IMG/VR virus record: IMGVR_UViG_3300023222_000213
Location: 1 to 48,599 of that record
Source of the DNA: a virus
Reading direction: 5' to 3' (one strand)
DNA length: 48,599 nt
Position numbers and translations under genes: made by a program. The notes under the pieces were generated by a model. The model was not told the origin of the DNA and did not search any database. It saw only the letters and a program-made list of their open reading frames with translations. Each line of letters opens with the position of its first letter. Position 1 is the stretch's first letter. This document shows positions 39,691 to 46,673 of the stretch, one piece after another.

Positions 39691-40014
39691 ATGAAAAACA
39701 AATCTAACACCCAAGACAATAAGCCCTCTAGTGAGGAACGAGAAGGTTTTAGACAACATGGATTGAGTGAAGCCACGATGGACAAACTATCCCAATCCCC
39801 CTCACCAAGTAGCAAAGAAAATGAATTAAACGAGGAATTGGAAGGTTTATTAGAAAGATGGAGACACGCAAGAAATAGGTCTGCCGTTCTCCATGTAAAG
39901 TCAACAATATTGAATCATGTCCAATCCCTCCTAAACCTCAATAAGGAGCTAATAGGTAAATTAAAAGTAGCAGAAAAAGCAGCATGGATTGAAAAAAACG
40001 AACCAAAAATCTAA
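39691..40014 (+). CDS. Hypothetical protein with coiled coil
   Basis: From ATG 39691 a 107-residue protein; GTG 39670 would add seven residues. Ser/Glu-rich disordered start, then a coiled coil (ENELNEELEGLLERW, NLNKELIGKLKVAEKAAW). Its stop overlaps the next ATG (taATG). Confidence 0.5.
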   Translation: MKNKSNTQDNKPSSEEREGFRQHGLSEATMDKLSQSPSPSSKENELNEELEGLLERWRHARNRSAVLHVKSTILNHVQSLLNLNKELIGKLKVAEKAAWIEKNEPKI

Positions 40015-40400
40015 TGCCTAATCATATAAAGCCAGAAGAACTAAGAATCGGAAACTTGTTTTGGTTCAAAGAGCCAATTGAACCAGCACATATTGTCGTG
40101 TCAGAAATTAATAAAACGTCAGTAGTTTTTGATTATAACAATTTACCATTGTCTTTATCATTCAGCCAGTTTAAGCCCATACTCCTCACTCTTGAATGGC
40201 TCGAAAGGTTTGGGTTTGAGAAGAAACCAAAGTCAGAGTGGTATAAAATGGGTTCTTACAGAGTCAGGGACTTTAGAGGTGTTTATCCTTTCTGTCTTAG
40301 GACTACAGGCGCGTTTTTATCAGAAACTTGTCTTTGCGAGATTCAGTATGTCCACCAGCTCCAAAACCTTGTTTATGCATTAACAGCCAAAGAACTTTAA
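40014..40400 (+). CDS. ELRIGNLF-type phage protein
   Basis: A 128-residue protein with KPEELRIGNLFWF at the start, FKPILLTLEWLERFGFEKK in the middle and IQYVHQLQNLVYALTAKEL at the end. This start and end pairing is frequent in small proteins of Bacteroidetes phages and conserved mobile elements. Function unknown. Confidence 0.65.
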   Translation: MPNHIKPEELRIGNLFWFKEPIEPAHIVVSEINKTSVVFDYNNLPLSLSFSQFKPILLTLEWLERFGFEKKPKSEWYKMGSYRVRDFRGVYPFCLRTTGAFLSETCLCEIQYVHQLQNLVYALTAKEL

Positions 40401-40479
40401 CTAAAGCCAGAAGAATGATACCTGAAGCATTTTATGGAAATAATTCGTACTTTTATTTGTTCAGATCAATTTAAAAACA

Positions 40480-40746
40480 ATGCCATTCGAGCCAGGACAA
40501 AGCGGTAATCCTAATGGAAGGCCACCAGGCGTAGCCGATAAGCGTACCTTGAAATGGGAAGCAATAGGTCAATATCTACTGGAGGGAGGCGCAGAGAGGT
40601 ACCTAGATCACATTAAGACCCTCAAAGATGAACGATTTGCAGAAGAGTTTAGGGCTATCCTTGAATATTTTAAACCCAAGCAGCAAAGAACGGAATTCAA
40701 GGAGATAGACAAGCCAGTAACTCAGATTCAATTTTTGGATGAATGA
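40480..40746 (+). CDS. Terminase small subunit-like protein (DUF5681-type)
   Basis: An 88-residue protein beginning FEPGQSGNPNGRPPGVADKR (residues 3-22), the DUF5681 signature of proteins placed next to large terminases. Directly followed, with a 4-bp overlap, by the large subunit. Its presumed job is recognition of the packaging site. A near-match to a -7 box (TTTATTTG, 40452-40459) lies in the 80-bp gap upstream, so a late promoter could start here. Confidence 0.7.
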   Translation: MPFEPGQSGNPNGRPPGVADKRTLKWEAIGQYLLEGGAERYLDHIKTLKDERFAEEFRAILEYFKPKQQRTEFKEIDKPVTQIQFLDE

Positions 40747-42005
40747 AAGTTCAAGTTAAACGGAATAAAGTCTATGCCCCTCTTTTCAAAGATCAAACCA
40801 AATATTTAAATATCTATGGGTCCGCCGGTTCTGGAAAGTCTATCTTCGTTACCCAAAAGCTCTTAAGGAGATGCCTTTCCGAGACCCCTCATAAGATTTT
40901 GATAATACGCAAGATCGCCAACACCATTAAAGACTCGGTTTATGCCGAGCTGATCTCAAGGATCCAGTCCTGGAAAATAGGCTACAAGGTAAGGGTCAAT
41001 AAGACTGACAAGACATTCTACTTCGACAACGGCAATATAATCCTCTGTAAGGGCCTGGACGAGCCTGAGAAGATGAAATCCATAGAAGGTATAACCAGCA
41101 CATGGATAGAGGAAGCCACCGAGCTAAGTGAAGAAGACTTTGACCAAGTAATACTGAGGGTTCGCGGAATTAAGAACAACTATGTGCAGCACATCCTAAG
41201 CTATAACCCCATAGATGAGAACCACTGGCTTAAGAGAAGATTCTTCGACGACACCGCATGGGCCAACGATCAGATAACAACTCTAAAGACCACTTATCTG
41301 GATAACCGGTTTATTGATGAAGAATATAAAGATTATCTTATGTCGTTAAAAGAAACCAATCCGCTGTATTACCAAGTTTATTGCATGGGCGAGTGGGGAG
41401 TAGTAGACACTTCCAATAAGTTTCTTTTCCAATTCAACCAAGACAATCACGTAGGGAACCATGAATTAGACGAGACTATCGCCACAAGGCTGAGCTTTGA
41501 CTTTAACATAGACCCGTTTGCTGTAACTATTTACCAGAAGCCAGGCCCTAAAACCATAAGGGTAGTTGACAAAATCCGTCTCCCTAATAGCGACATAGAG
41601 CAGGTGTGCGACCAGATCTTAGGAAAGTTCGGCGAGCAGCACTTCATTGTAACGGGTGATGTCAGCGGCAAATCACGGACAGGGGTAGTTAGGGGCAAGC
41701 GGTCCTACTGGCAGGTTATTAAGCATCGGCTAAAACTCAGCGACCACCAAATAAGACTACGCGGAAAGAACCTTGATTTGCTTGAATCGCGCATTTTGTG
41801 TAACTTAGCACTATCAAACCTGGACATTTCTATAGACAAAAAGCTCACCGAATTGATTAACGATTGCAAGTACGCCAAGGTAGACGATTACGGTATTTTG
41901 GTCAAAGACCGGAAGGATAATAAAAACGACTTCCTTGATAATTTCAGGTATTTGCTTGATGCTGAGTTTCCGGATATTATCGTTAAACCCAAGAAGTATG
42001 CATAA
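40743..42005 (+). CDS. Terminase large subunit
   Basis: A 420-residue packaging motor: Walker A GSAGSGKS (26-33), adenine/arm region IIRKIANTIKDSVY, Walker B TWIEEATEL (121-129), C-motif LSYNP near 163, and a RuvC-like nuclease with SFDFNIDPF near 248, VTGDVSGKSR near 302 and DFLDNFRYLLDAEF near the end. This is the Terminase_3/PBSX-like type. It cuts and pumps DNA into proheads. Confidence 0.92.
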   Translation: MKVQVKRNKVYAPLFKDQTKYLNIYGSAGSGKSIFVTQKLLRRCLSETPHKILIIRKIANTIKDSVYAELISRIQSWKIGYKVRVNKTDKTFYFDNGNIILCKGLDEPEKMKSIEGITSTWIEEATELSEEDFDQVILRVRGIKNNYVQHILSYNPIDENHWLKRRFFDDTAWANDQITTLKTTYLDNRFIDEEYKDYLMSLKETNPLYYQVYCMGEWGVVDTSNKFLFQFNQDNHVGNHELDETIATRLSFDFNIDPFAVTIYQKPGPKTIRVVDKIRLPNSDIEQVCDQILGKFGEQHFIVTGDVSGKSRTGVVRGKRSYWQVIKHRLKLSDHQIRLRGKNLDLLESRILCNLALSNLDISIDKKLTELINDCKYAKVDDYGILVKDRKDNKNDFLDNFRYLLDAEFPDIIVKPKKYA

Positions 42006-42150
42006 ACCTTGGCAATACATGACGCTTGATGAAAAGAGGGAGCACAATAGAAGGCTTGATAAATACATTCAGGAAACAGAAGAATTAGTAAACAAAGCCT
42101 GCCGAAAGTTTAACAAAACAAAGAAGTTGTCTCAGGATTTAGGCGTTTAG
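41998..42150 (+). CDS. Small helical protein
   Basis: A 50-residue, charged, helical protein (MHKPWQYMTLDEKREHNRRL) overlapping the terminase end by 8 bp. The ATG at 41998 is preferred over an upstream in-frame TTG. No family recognised. Confidence 0.5.
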   Translation: MHKPWQYMTLDEKREHNRRLDKYIQETEELVNKACRKFNKTKKLSQDLGV

Positions 42151-42178
42151 ACCAAAAAACATTGTAATATTCTAAGAT

Positions 42179-42352
42179 ATGGCAAATATTAATAGAAACC
42201 GAATTAGAGAGCTTATTAAATTGAACAAGGATTATTTGAAAACTGTCCAAGAAGATGTTAAGATGAGCTATGAACAGGAGACAGATTGGATTGCTTTACA
42301 AGATAAGCTAAGTGGCAAAATAGAAGCTTTGGAAGACTTGCTAAATGATTGA
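42179..42352 (+). CDS. 57-residue coiled-coil protein
   Basis: MANINRNRIRELIKLNKDYL and QDKLSGKIEALEDLLND; likely a helical hairpin. Overlaps the next gene by 8 bp. No family recognised. Confidence 0.5.
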   Translation: MANINRNRIRELIKLNKDYLKTVQEDVKMSYEQETDWIALQDKLSGKIEALEDLLND

Positions 42353-42677
42353 AATCTTCCTCATAAACTCTCTTATCATCTTCGGGGTTTACGCCTCTAC
42401 CGGAGAGGGGATGATATTGGGCTTTGTGCAGAAGTGGACTAAACAAACAGAAAATAAAATGAAGTTTGTTGGTGGCAATCATCACCACCTAGAATATGAC
42501 ACATGGACGAAACCACTTTGGAACTGCCCTTCTTGCATGGCTTCAGTATGGGGAACAGCAGGATTTATCTTTACAGGTTTAAACTGGTGGTGGTGGCCGG
42601 TGTGGGTTTTTGCTTTGAGCGGATTTAATTATTTGGTATCTAAACTGATAAACAAATCTAAACTGATAAACAAATGA
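42345..42677 (+). CDS. Membrane protein with WNCPSCMASVWG motif
   Basis: A 110-residue protein: N-terminal membrane segment (IEIFLINSLIIFGVYAS), the block WNCPSCMASVWG (59-70) before a second segment, and a Trp-rich third part (NWWWWPVWVFALSGF). The C-terminus ends in a tandem repeat (INKSKLINK) made by an 18-bp duplication. The CxxC near the membrane resembles DUF1360-like proteins. Function unknown. Confidence 0.55.
   Translation: MIEIFLINSLIIFGVYASTGEGMILGFVQKWTKQTENKMKFVGGNHHHLEYDTWTKPLWNCPSCMASVWGTAGFIFTGLNWWWWPVWVFALSGFNYLVSKLINKSKLINK
42638..42673 (+). repeat. 18-bp tandem duplication
   Basis: ATCTAAACTGATAAACAA occurs twice in direct succession (42638-42655 and 42656-42673). The second copy runs into the ATG of the next gene at 42674. 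It lengthens the membrane protein's C-terminus by six residues and moves the start of the next gene. Confidence 0.9.
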
Positions 42678-42859
42678 AATACCAAGTCACAGTAGAAAAA
42701 ACAAAGACCGGATATTCTGCATTTGTCCTAAATTTCCACGATGTATGTGCTACGGTCGGAATATCTCACCACGAAATCATCGAAAATATCGCAGAGGCGA
42801 TTAATTTGTACAATGGAAATGACGAATGCAATGAAGAAGACATTGAATTAGTGACATGA
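42674..42859 (+). CDS. HicB-like protein without HicA partner
   Basis: A 61-residue protein: KYQVTVEKTKTGYSAFVLNF...VGISHHEIIENIAEAINLY has the HicB partial RNase H-like fold (beta-beta-beta-alpha). No hicA gene and no DNA-binding tail. It may be an orphan antitoxin or a repurposed module. Start directly behind the tandem duplication; 4-bp overlap downstream. Confidence 0.65.
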   Translation: MKYQVTVEKTKTGYSAFVLNFHDVCATVGISHHEIIENIAEAINLYNGNDECNEEDIELVT

Positions 42860-43116
42860 ACATCGACGGAATACTTTCTCAATTAGGTCCATCAATATTT
42901 GGCTATATCTGGATAGGGTTATGGATAGTAGTCGTGGTATTTAATACAGTTCTTTTCATAACAACGCCTAGGGAAGAAGTAAATTTTTATGAAACCGCGA
43001 TGTATTACCTAGCATCTCCGTTTTTGGCTCTTATGATAATGGGGTTAGGCATACCGATTCTTTGTGTTGGTGGGCCTATTTGGTTGCTGATGCAAGTCTT
43101 AAAACTAGCAAAATGA
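42856..43116 (+). CDS. Two-segment membrane protein
   Basis: An 86-residue protein with membrane segments FGYIWIGLWIVVVVFNTVLF (about 14-33) and SPFLALMIMGLGIPILCVGG (about 53-72). ATGA overlaps with both neighbours. Possibly holin-like or involved in host membrane takeover. Unknown. Confidence 0.55.
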   Translation: MNIDGILSQLGPSIFGYIWIGLWIVVVVFNTVLFITTPREEVNFYETAMYYLASPFLALMIMGLGIPILCVGGPIWLLMQVLKLAK

Positions 43117-43289
43117 AACTAGGCCCCTACCAAATAATTAAGATAATGTTTCAAGAGATAAAGGAACACAGCCGCTTAATGAAAGTGATGAAAGCCGACC
43201 TAAAGGACTGGAAGAAAAACCGCGAGCCTCAAATGAAAATAATGGTTGAAAAAATCAAAGAATTATGCTCCCATTCGGTTACCAAATAA
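43113..43289 (+). CDS. Small charged helical protein
   Basis: A 58-residue Lys/Glu/Met-rich protein (MKLGPYQIIKIMFQEIKEHS). ATG 43113 forms an ATGA overlap with the membrane protein, so it is preferred over the in-frame start at 43062. Overlaps the chaperone gene by 25 bp. Confidence 0.5.
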   Translation: MKLGPYQIIKIMFQEIKEHSRLMKVMKADLKDWKKNREPQMKIMVEKIKELCSHSVTK

Positions 43290-43867
43290 CCATTTCCCGC
43301 TTAAAGAAAACCGTTGATGTCAACGAGCTTCACCCCGAACTAAAAGCGCCTATTGAGAAGGCTTTCAAGATCAAAGATATCCAATACTGGACCTTCAAGA
43401 ACACAATGGACATGCCCGCTAAGAGGTACTCCAAGATGAATGAGTTTATCCGGGAAGCCGAAATGCGGATGACATCAGAAGAATTAATCCACTACCTGGA
43501 CATTACAGATAAAGCCATCAACAAAGGAGACATCACGCTAGTAGTTAAGATGCTCGGAGCTATCAGGATATGCACTGAGCAGTTCATTGAGACAGATACT
43601 TTTTATAGGTTGTTCTCAAATGTATTTTTTACAATCGATGAAGACCTCACTGATTATGATTATGATTTCAACGAGGCAAAAATAGAGTTATTTAAAAGTG
43701 AGCCTATTGAGGATTTTTTTTTCAAAAAGCCAGTGAAAGAATATTTGCCTCAGATAGATATATCGAAGGAAGATTTAAAAACCTTTTCAAAACAAACAAA
43801 AGTAAAAAACGCCTACGTGGAACGAGTAAAATCCGAAATTTTGAAAAGATTGGAAGAGACTGGCTAA
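43265..43867 (+). CDS. Tail assembly chaperone, short (G-like) product
   Basis: A 200-residue protein two genes before the tape measure, the standard place of the tail assembly chaperone. Mixed helical protein with acidic middle (TIDEDLTDYDYDFNEAKIEL). The gene carries a canonical -1 frameshift site near its 3' end, and the -1 frame stays open to 44010. It is needed to fold and wrap the tape measure during tail building. Confidence 0.75.
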   Translation: MLPFGYQITISRLKKTVDVNELHPELKAPIEKAFKIKDIQYWTFKNTMDMPAKRYSKMNEFIREAEMRMTSEELIHYLDITDKAINKGDITLVVKMLGAIRICTEQFIETDTFYRLFSNVFFTIDEDLTDYDYDFNEAKIELFKSEPIEDFFFKKPVKEYLPQIDISKEDLKTFSKQTKVKNAYVERVKSEILKRLEETG

Positions 43868-44010
43868 AAAATTATTGGCAGGTGTGCGACCTTGACCCGG
43901 TAAAAGAGCGCACAATAGCTAGATATTCGGTCAATAATTATTATCTTTATATGGAGATTTTATACAATGAATCCAAAAGACGAGAAGCAGCAGGCAAAAA
44001 AAAGAGATGA
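43265..44010 (+). CDS. Tail assembly chaperone, -1 frameshift (GT-like) product
   Basis: If ribosomes slip at A AAA AAC (43804-43810) after codon 182, they read 66 further codons in the -1 frame (including KIGRDWLKNYWQVCDLD, then YSVNNYYLYMEILYNESK) and stop at 44008-44010. Total 248 residues. The -1 stop overlaps the next ATG as ATGA, the usual gene link here, which supports real coding in that frame. A second slippery run, T TTT TTC at 43717-43723, also leads into this frame. Confidence 0.75.
43804..43810 (+). promoter_or_regulatory. -1 ribosomal slippery site A AAA AAC
   Basis: In the zero frame the codons are GTA AAA AAC, so the heptamer X XXY YYZ is in the correct phase. The -1 frame is closed by a TGA at 43708-43710 and open from 43711 on, so slippage must happen between there and 43867. 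Confidence 0.7.
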
Positions 44011-44246
44011 AATTAGCAACACTCAAGGTTTACGAATTTTTATATAACTCCATGATAGAAGAAAGTGCGTACACAACCATGAGTATACATATAACCAGGG
44101 AAGGGGCAGAGAAATCAATGAAAGCACACCAAAAAAAGGAGAAAGAGGATTGGATCAGTTTTTATAGCGAAATGAAAGAAAAGCCCCCTTGCAAATTTAA
44201 TAAATTTAAAGACTGGAGAATACAAAGAAGACATGTTTTAGAATAA
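44007..44246 (+). CDS. Small basic protein before the tape measure
   Basis: A 79-residue, Lys/Glu-rich protein (MKLATLKVYEFLYNSMIEES). Start overlaps the -1 frame stop of the chaperone (ATGA). Unknown function; possibly tail-related by position. Confidence 0.5.
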   Translation: MKLATLKVYEFLYNSMIEESAYTTMSIHITREGAEKSMKAHQKKEKEDWISFYSEMKEKPPCKFNKFKDWRIQRRHVLE

Positions 44247-44257
44247 CAAGAATTACA

Positions 44258-44425
44258 ATGATAGCATCATTACATAACCTACAGGAAGTGGCAGTCATTT
44301 TAAAAGAACTCAAAGAATTGACATCAACAAGCTATGATGGCAAAGTTCAAAAATTGTCAACTGAGTTAATAATTGAAATACTGGAAAACCTAAAAGAGCC
44401 TGAAACCAATAAGCAGGTCGCCTAA
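44258..44425 (+). CDS. 55-residue helical protein
   Basis: MIASLHNLQEVAVILKELKE then STELIIEILENLKEPE. Leucine-rich amphipathic helices. Followed by a tiny frame at 44426-44512 that overlaps the tape measure start and is probably not a gene. Confidence 0.5.
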   Translation: MIASLHNLQEVAVILKELKELTSTSYDGKVQKLSTELIIEILENLKEPETNKQVA

Positions 44426-44462
44426 ATGATACTCAATCACAATCTTTCTACATGGCCGCAAG

Positions 44463-44486
44463 GCATACCCAAACCCAAAGGTATGC
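44463..44486 (+). promoter_or_regulatory. Perfect 7-bp hairpin just before the tape measure start
   Basis: GCATACC (44463-44469) pairs with GGTATGC (44480-44486) with a 10-base loop, ending 3 bases before ATG 44490. It would lie in the ribosome landing area and could limit tape measure synthesis. Confidence 0.5.
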
Positions 44487-44489
44487 TAG

Positions 44490-46673
44490 ATGGCCAACAA
44501 CATAAGGTTTAATTACGAGATCAACGAGCAGGAGATCGCCAAGACTCTTGCACTCACCAAAAAGCTCAACAAGGAGAACAACCTCGCACAAAAAGAGTTA
44601 ACCCAACTCAAAGCCAAGTACGCAGGCGTAAACAGCCAATTAGCCATAACCAACAGAAGGCTGGCCGGCATGAGTGGCCAATTAAAAGCCACCAGCACCG
44701 CTGCCTCCGGACTAAGGACGGCGCTAATAGGAACATTCAGTGCAGCGGGAGCAGTATTGGCCATAGGTACAATAACCAGATTACTAGCGAAATTTGGGAA
44801 AGAGATGTCAAGGGTCAAGGCCCTCACTTCCGCCACTACCGAAGAATTTAAAAAACTCAATGAATTAGCGATAACATTAGGGAAGAATACAATTTTTACT
44901 GCAACCCAGGCTGCCGAAGGGATGGCCTTTTTAGCACAAGCAGGATTTACCACCAAAGAAATATTTGCCTCAATGAAGGACACGCTGGATCTGGCAGCAG
45001 CAGCACAAATAGATTTAGGGTCTGCCGCTGATATAGTTACAAACATCATGCGTGGGTTCGGTTTAGAAGCTGATGAATTAACGGAAGCAGTGAATGTATT
45101 ATCTGCCCAATTCACTTCCTCAAACACTGATTTGTTGCAATTAGGAGAAGCAATGAAATTTGTAGCTCCTGTTGCAAAAGGATTCGGGCAAGATATAGCT
45201 TCTACCTCTGCTGCACTTGGATTTTTGGCAGATGCAGGATTGCAGGCATCAATAGGCGGAACAGGATTAAGAAAAATATTGACAACACTGGCAATTTCGA
45301 CCAAGAAATTAGGGATCGAAACGTTTGATACCGCCACCAAACAAATGAAACCACTAGCTGACATCATAGAGCTTTTGGAAGAACGAACATTTTCCGCAGG
45401 AGAAGAATATTTGATTTTTGGTCAACGTGGAGGACCAGCGTTACAAGTATTGCTGGAACGTGGATCAGAAGCATTGAGGGAACAAACTAGAGAAATTAAT
45501 AATGCTAAGTCAGCGGCTTTCCTTGCCATAGAGCAAATGGATAATCTTGCTGGTGATTTGAACCAACTAGCCGCTGGAGCGGAATCTGCGGCACTAGAGC
45601 AAGGGTTTTTAAATACTGCGCTAAGATTTCTTATACAATTAGGAAAGCAATCGATTCGTCCACTAACCACTATGTTTTCCATACAATCTCAAATAGAAAG
45701 AAGAACCAAGGAGTCAGCCGAAAGCCAAGAACGATATAACATTCTGTTAGAGGAATGGAGAAGGATTGCAAAAGAAGTAACAGTAGAAGAGGCCCCAGAA
45801 CTTACAGGGGCGTTTTTTGATTTGGGATTAAAGGCAGAAAAGTCTGGTGTTTCTGTAAAAGGATTAAAAGATGAGTTAAGCGGACTAAAAATTGCTTTTG
45901 AAGAAGCTCTTACTGATGATGAAAGAGAAGTTTTTGCTGAGAACATAAAAAAAGTTACAGCAGAGATCAACAAATTAAGAGAACCGCTAAAACTAATTCC
46001 AGAAGATATAGCCAGGACGATAGAATCAATAGCCGAATTAAGCAAAAAAGGCATAGGAATTGAAGGAGGCGTGGATCCAATTGATGTTTTAGAAACCGAA
46101 ATAGCGGCAAGGGAGAACTTGGTTGAGTTAAAAAAGGACGAAGTATCACTAGGGCAAGAGTTGTTGCTAGTAACCATTGAAAGTGTCGCTGCTTCGTTAG
46201 CCGCAGGAGAAAGTGCAGCAAATGCAATAAGGAGAGTAATCAAAGGGTTGTTTTCAGAATTAATTAGTAGAGCCATATTAGCTGCATTCACTCCGCCTAC
46301 GCCATTTTCTTTTGTCTTGGCAGGATCTTTTGCAGGATTAGCTACAGGACTTTTTGACAAGTTTGTGCCCAAGTTCCACGAAGGAGGATACACGGGTGAT
46401 GGAAGCGGAGAGTTTGACGCAAAACTCAAAAGGAGAGAATTTGTAATAAAAGAATCAGCAATATCACACTATGGGTTGCCCATGATTGAAGACATCAACA
46501 ATATGGACTTTAGCCCAGTGGTACTTGGTCCAGATATGACCCCAATAGCTAAAGCGATAGAGAATCAACCAAGGAATTTTATCAGTGTAGATGAAAACGG
46601 CTGGATGTTACGTCAGCAGAAAGGCAACGCAATGGCCATAAAGAAAGCTAAAAGATTTTCGATGAATGGGTAA
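44490..46673 (+). CDS. Tail tape measure protein (TP901-like)
   Basis: A 727-residue protein. A coiled coil (1-60) is followed by a hydrophobic segment (GTFSAAGAVLAIGTITRLLA, about 79-98) and the TP901-type core: KLNELAITLGKNTIFTATQAAEGMAFLAQAGF (125-156), GSAADIVTNIMRGFGL, FVAPVAKGFGQDIASTSAALGFLADAGLQ. Two C-terminal hydrophobic stretches (about 590-625) follow. Length sets tail length. At the usual 1.5 A per residue this gives a tail of roughly 110 nm. Supports siphovirus morphology. Confidence 0.9.
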   Translation: MANNIRFNYEINEQEIAKTLALTKKLNKENNLAQKELTQLKAKYAGVNSQLAITNRRLAGMSGQLKATSTAASGLRTALIGTFSAAGAVLAIGTITRLLAKFGKEMSRVKALTSATTEEFKKLNELAITLGKNTIFTATQAAEGMAFLAQAGFTTKEIFASMKDTLDLAAAAQIDLGSAADIVTNIMRGFGLEADELTEAVNVLSAQFTSSNTDLLQLGEAMKFVAPVAKGFGQDIASTSAALGFLADAGLQASIGGTGLRKILTTLAISTKKLGIETFDTATKQMKPLADIIELLEERTFSAGEEYLIFGQRGGPALQVLLERGSEALREQTREINNAKSAAFLAIEQMDNLAGDLNQLAAGAESAALEQGFLNTALRFLIQLGKQSIRPLTTMFSIQSQIERRTKESAESQERYNILLEEWRRIAKEVTVEEAPELTGAFFDLGLKAEKSGVSVKGLKDELSGLKIAFEEALTDDEREVFAENIKKVTAEINKLREPLKLIPEDIARTIESIAELSKKGIGIEGGVDPIDVLETEIAARENLVELKKDEVSLGQELLLVTIESVAASLAAGESAANAIRRVIKGLFSELISRAILAAFTPPTPFSFVLAGSFAGLATGLFDKFVPKFHEGGYTGDGSGEFDAKLKRREFVIKESAISHYGLPMIEDINNMDFSPVVLGPDMTPIAKAIENQPRNFISVDENGWMLRQQKGNAMAIKKAKRFSMNG

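Noticed and set aside
36720-40014. A hidden defence or anti-defence system among the small middle genes
   Set aside because: Several unknown small genes lie here, but no nuclease, NTPase, TIR, or toxin motif is readable, so no system can be claimed.
44426-44512. 28-codon frame just before and overlapping the tape measure start
   Set aside because: Very short, covers the start-site hairpin and overlaps the true gene by 23 bp. No sign of a real product.
44513-46429. Two long open frames on the - strand opposite the tape measure gene
   Set aside because: They mirror the codon bias of an Ala/Glu-rich gene, have no start signals or family motifs, and the + strand gene is certain.
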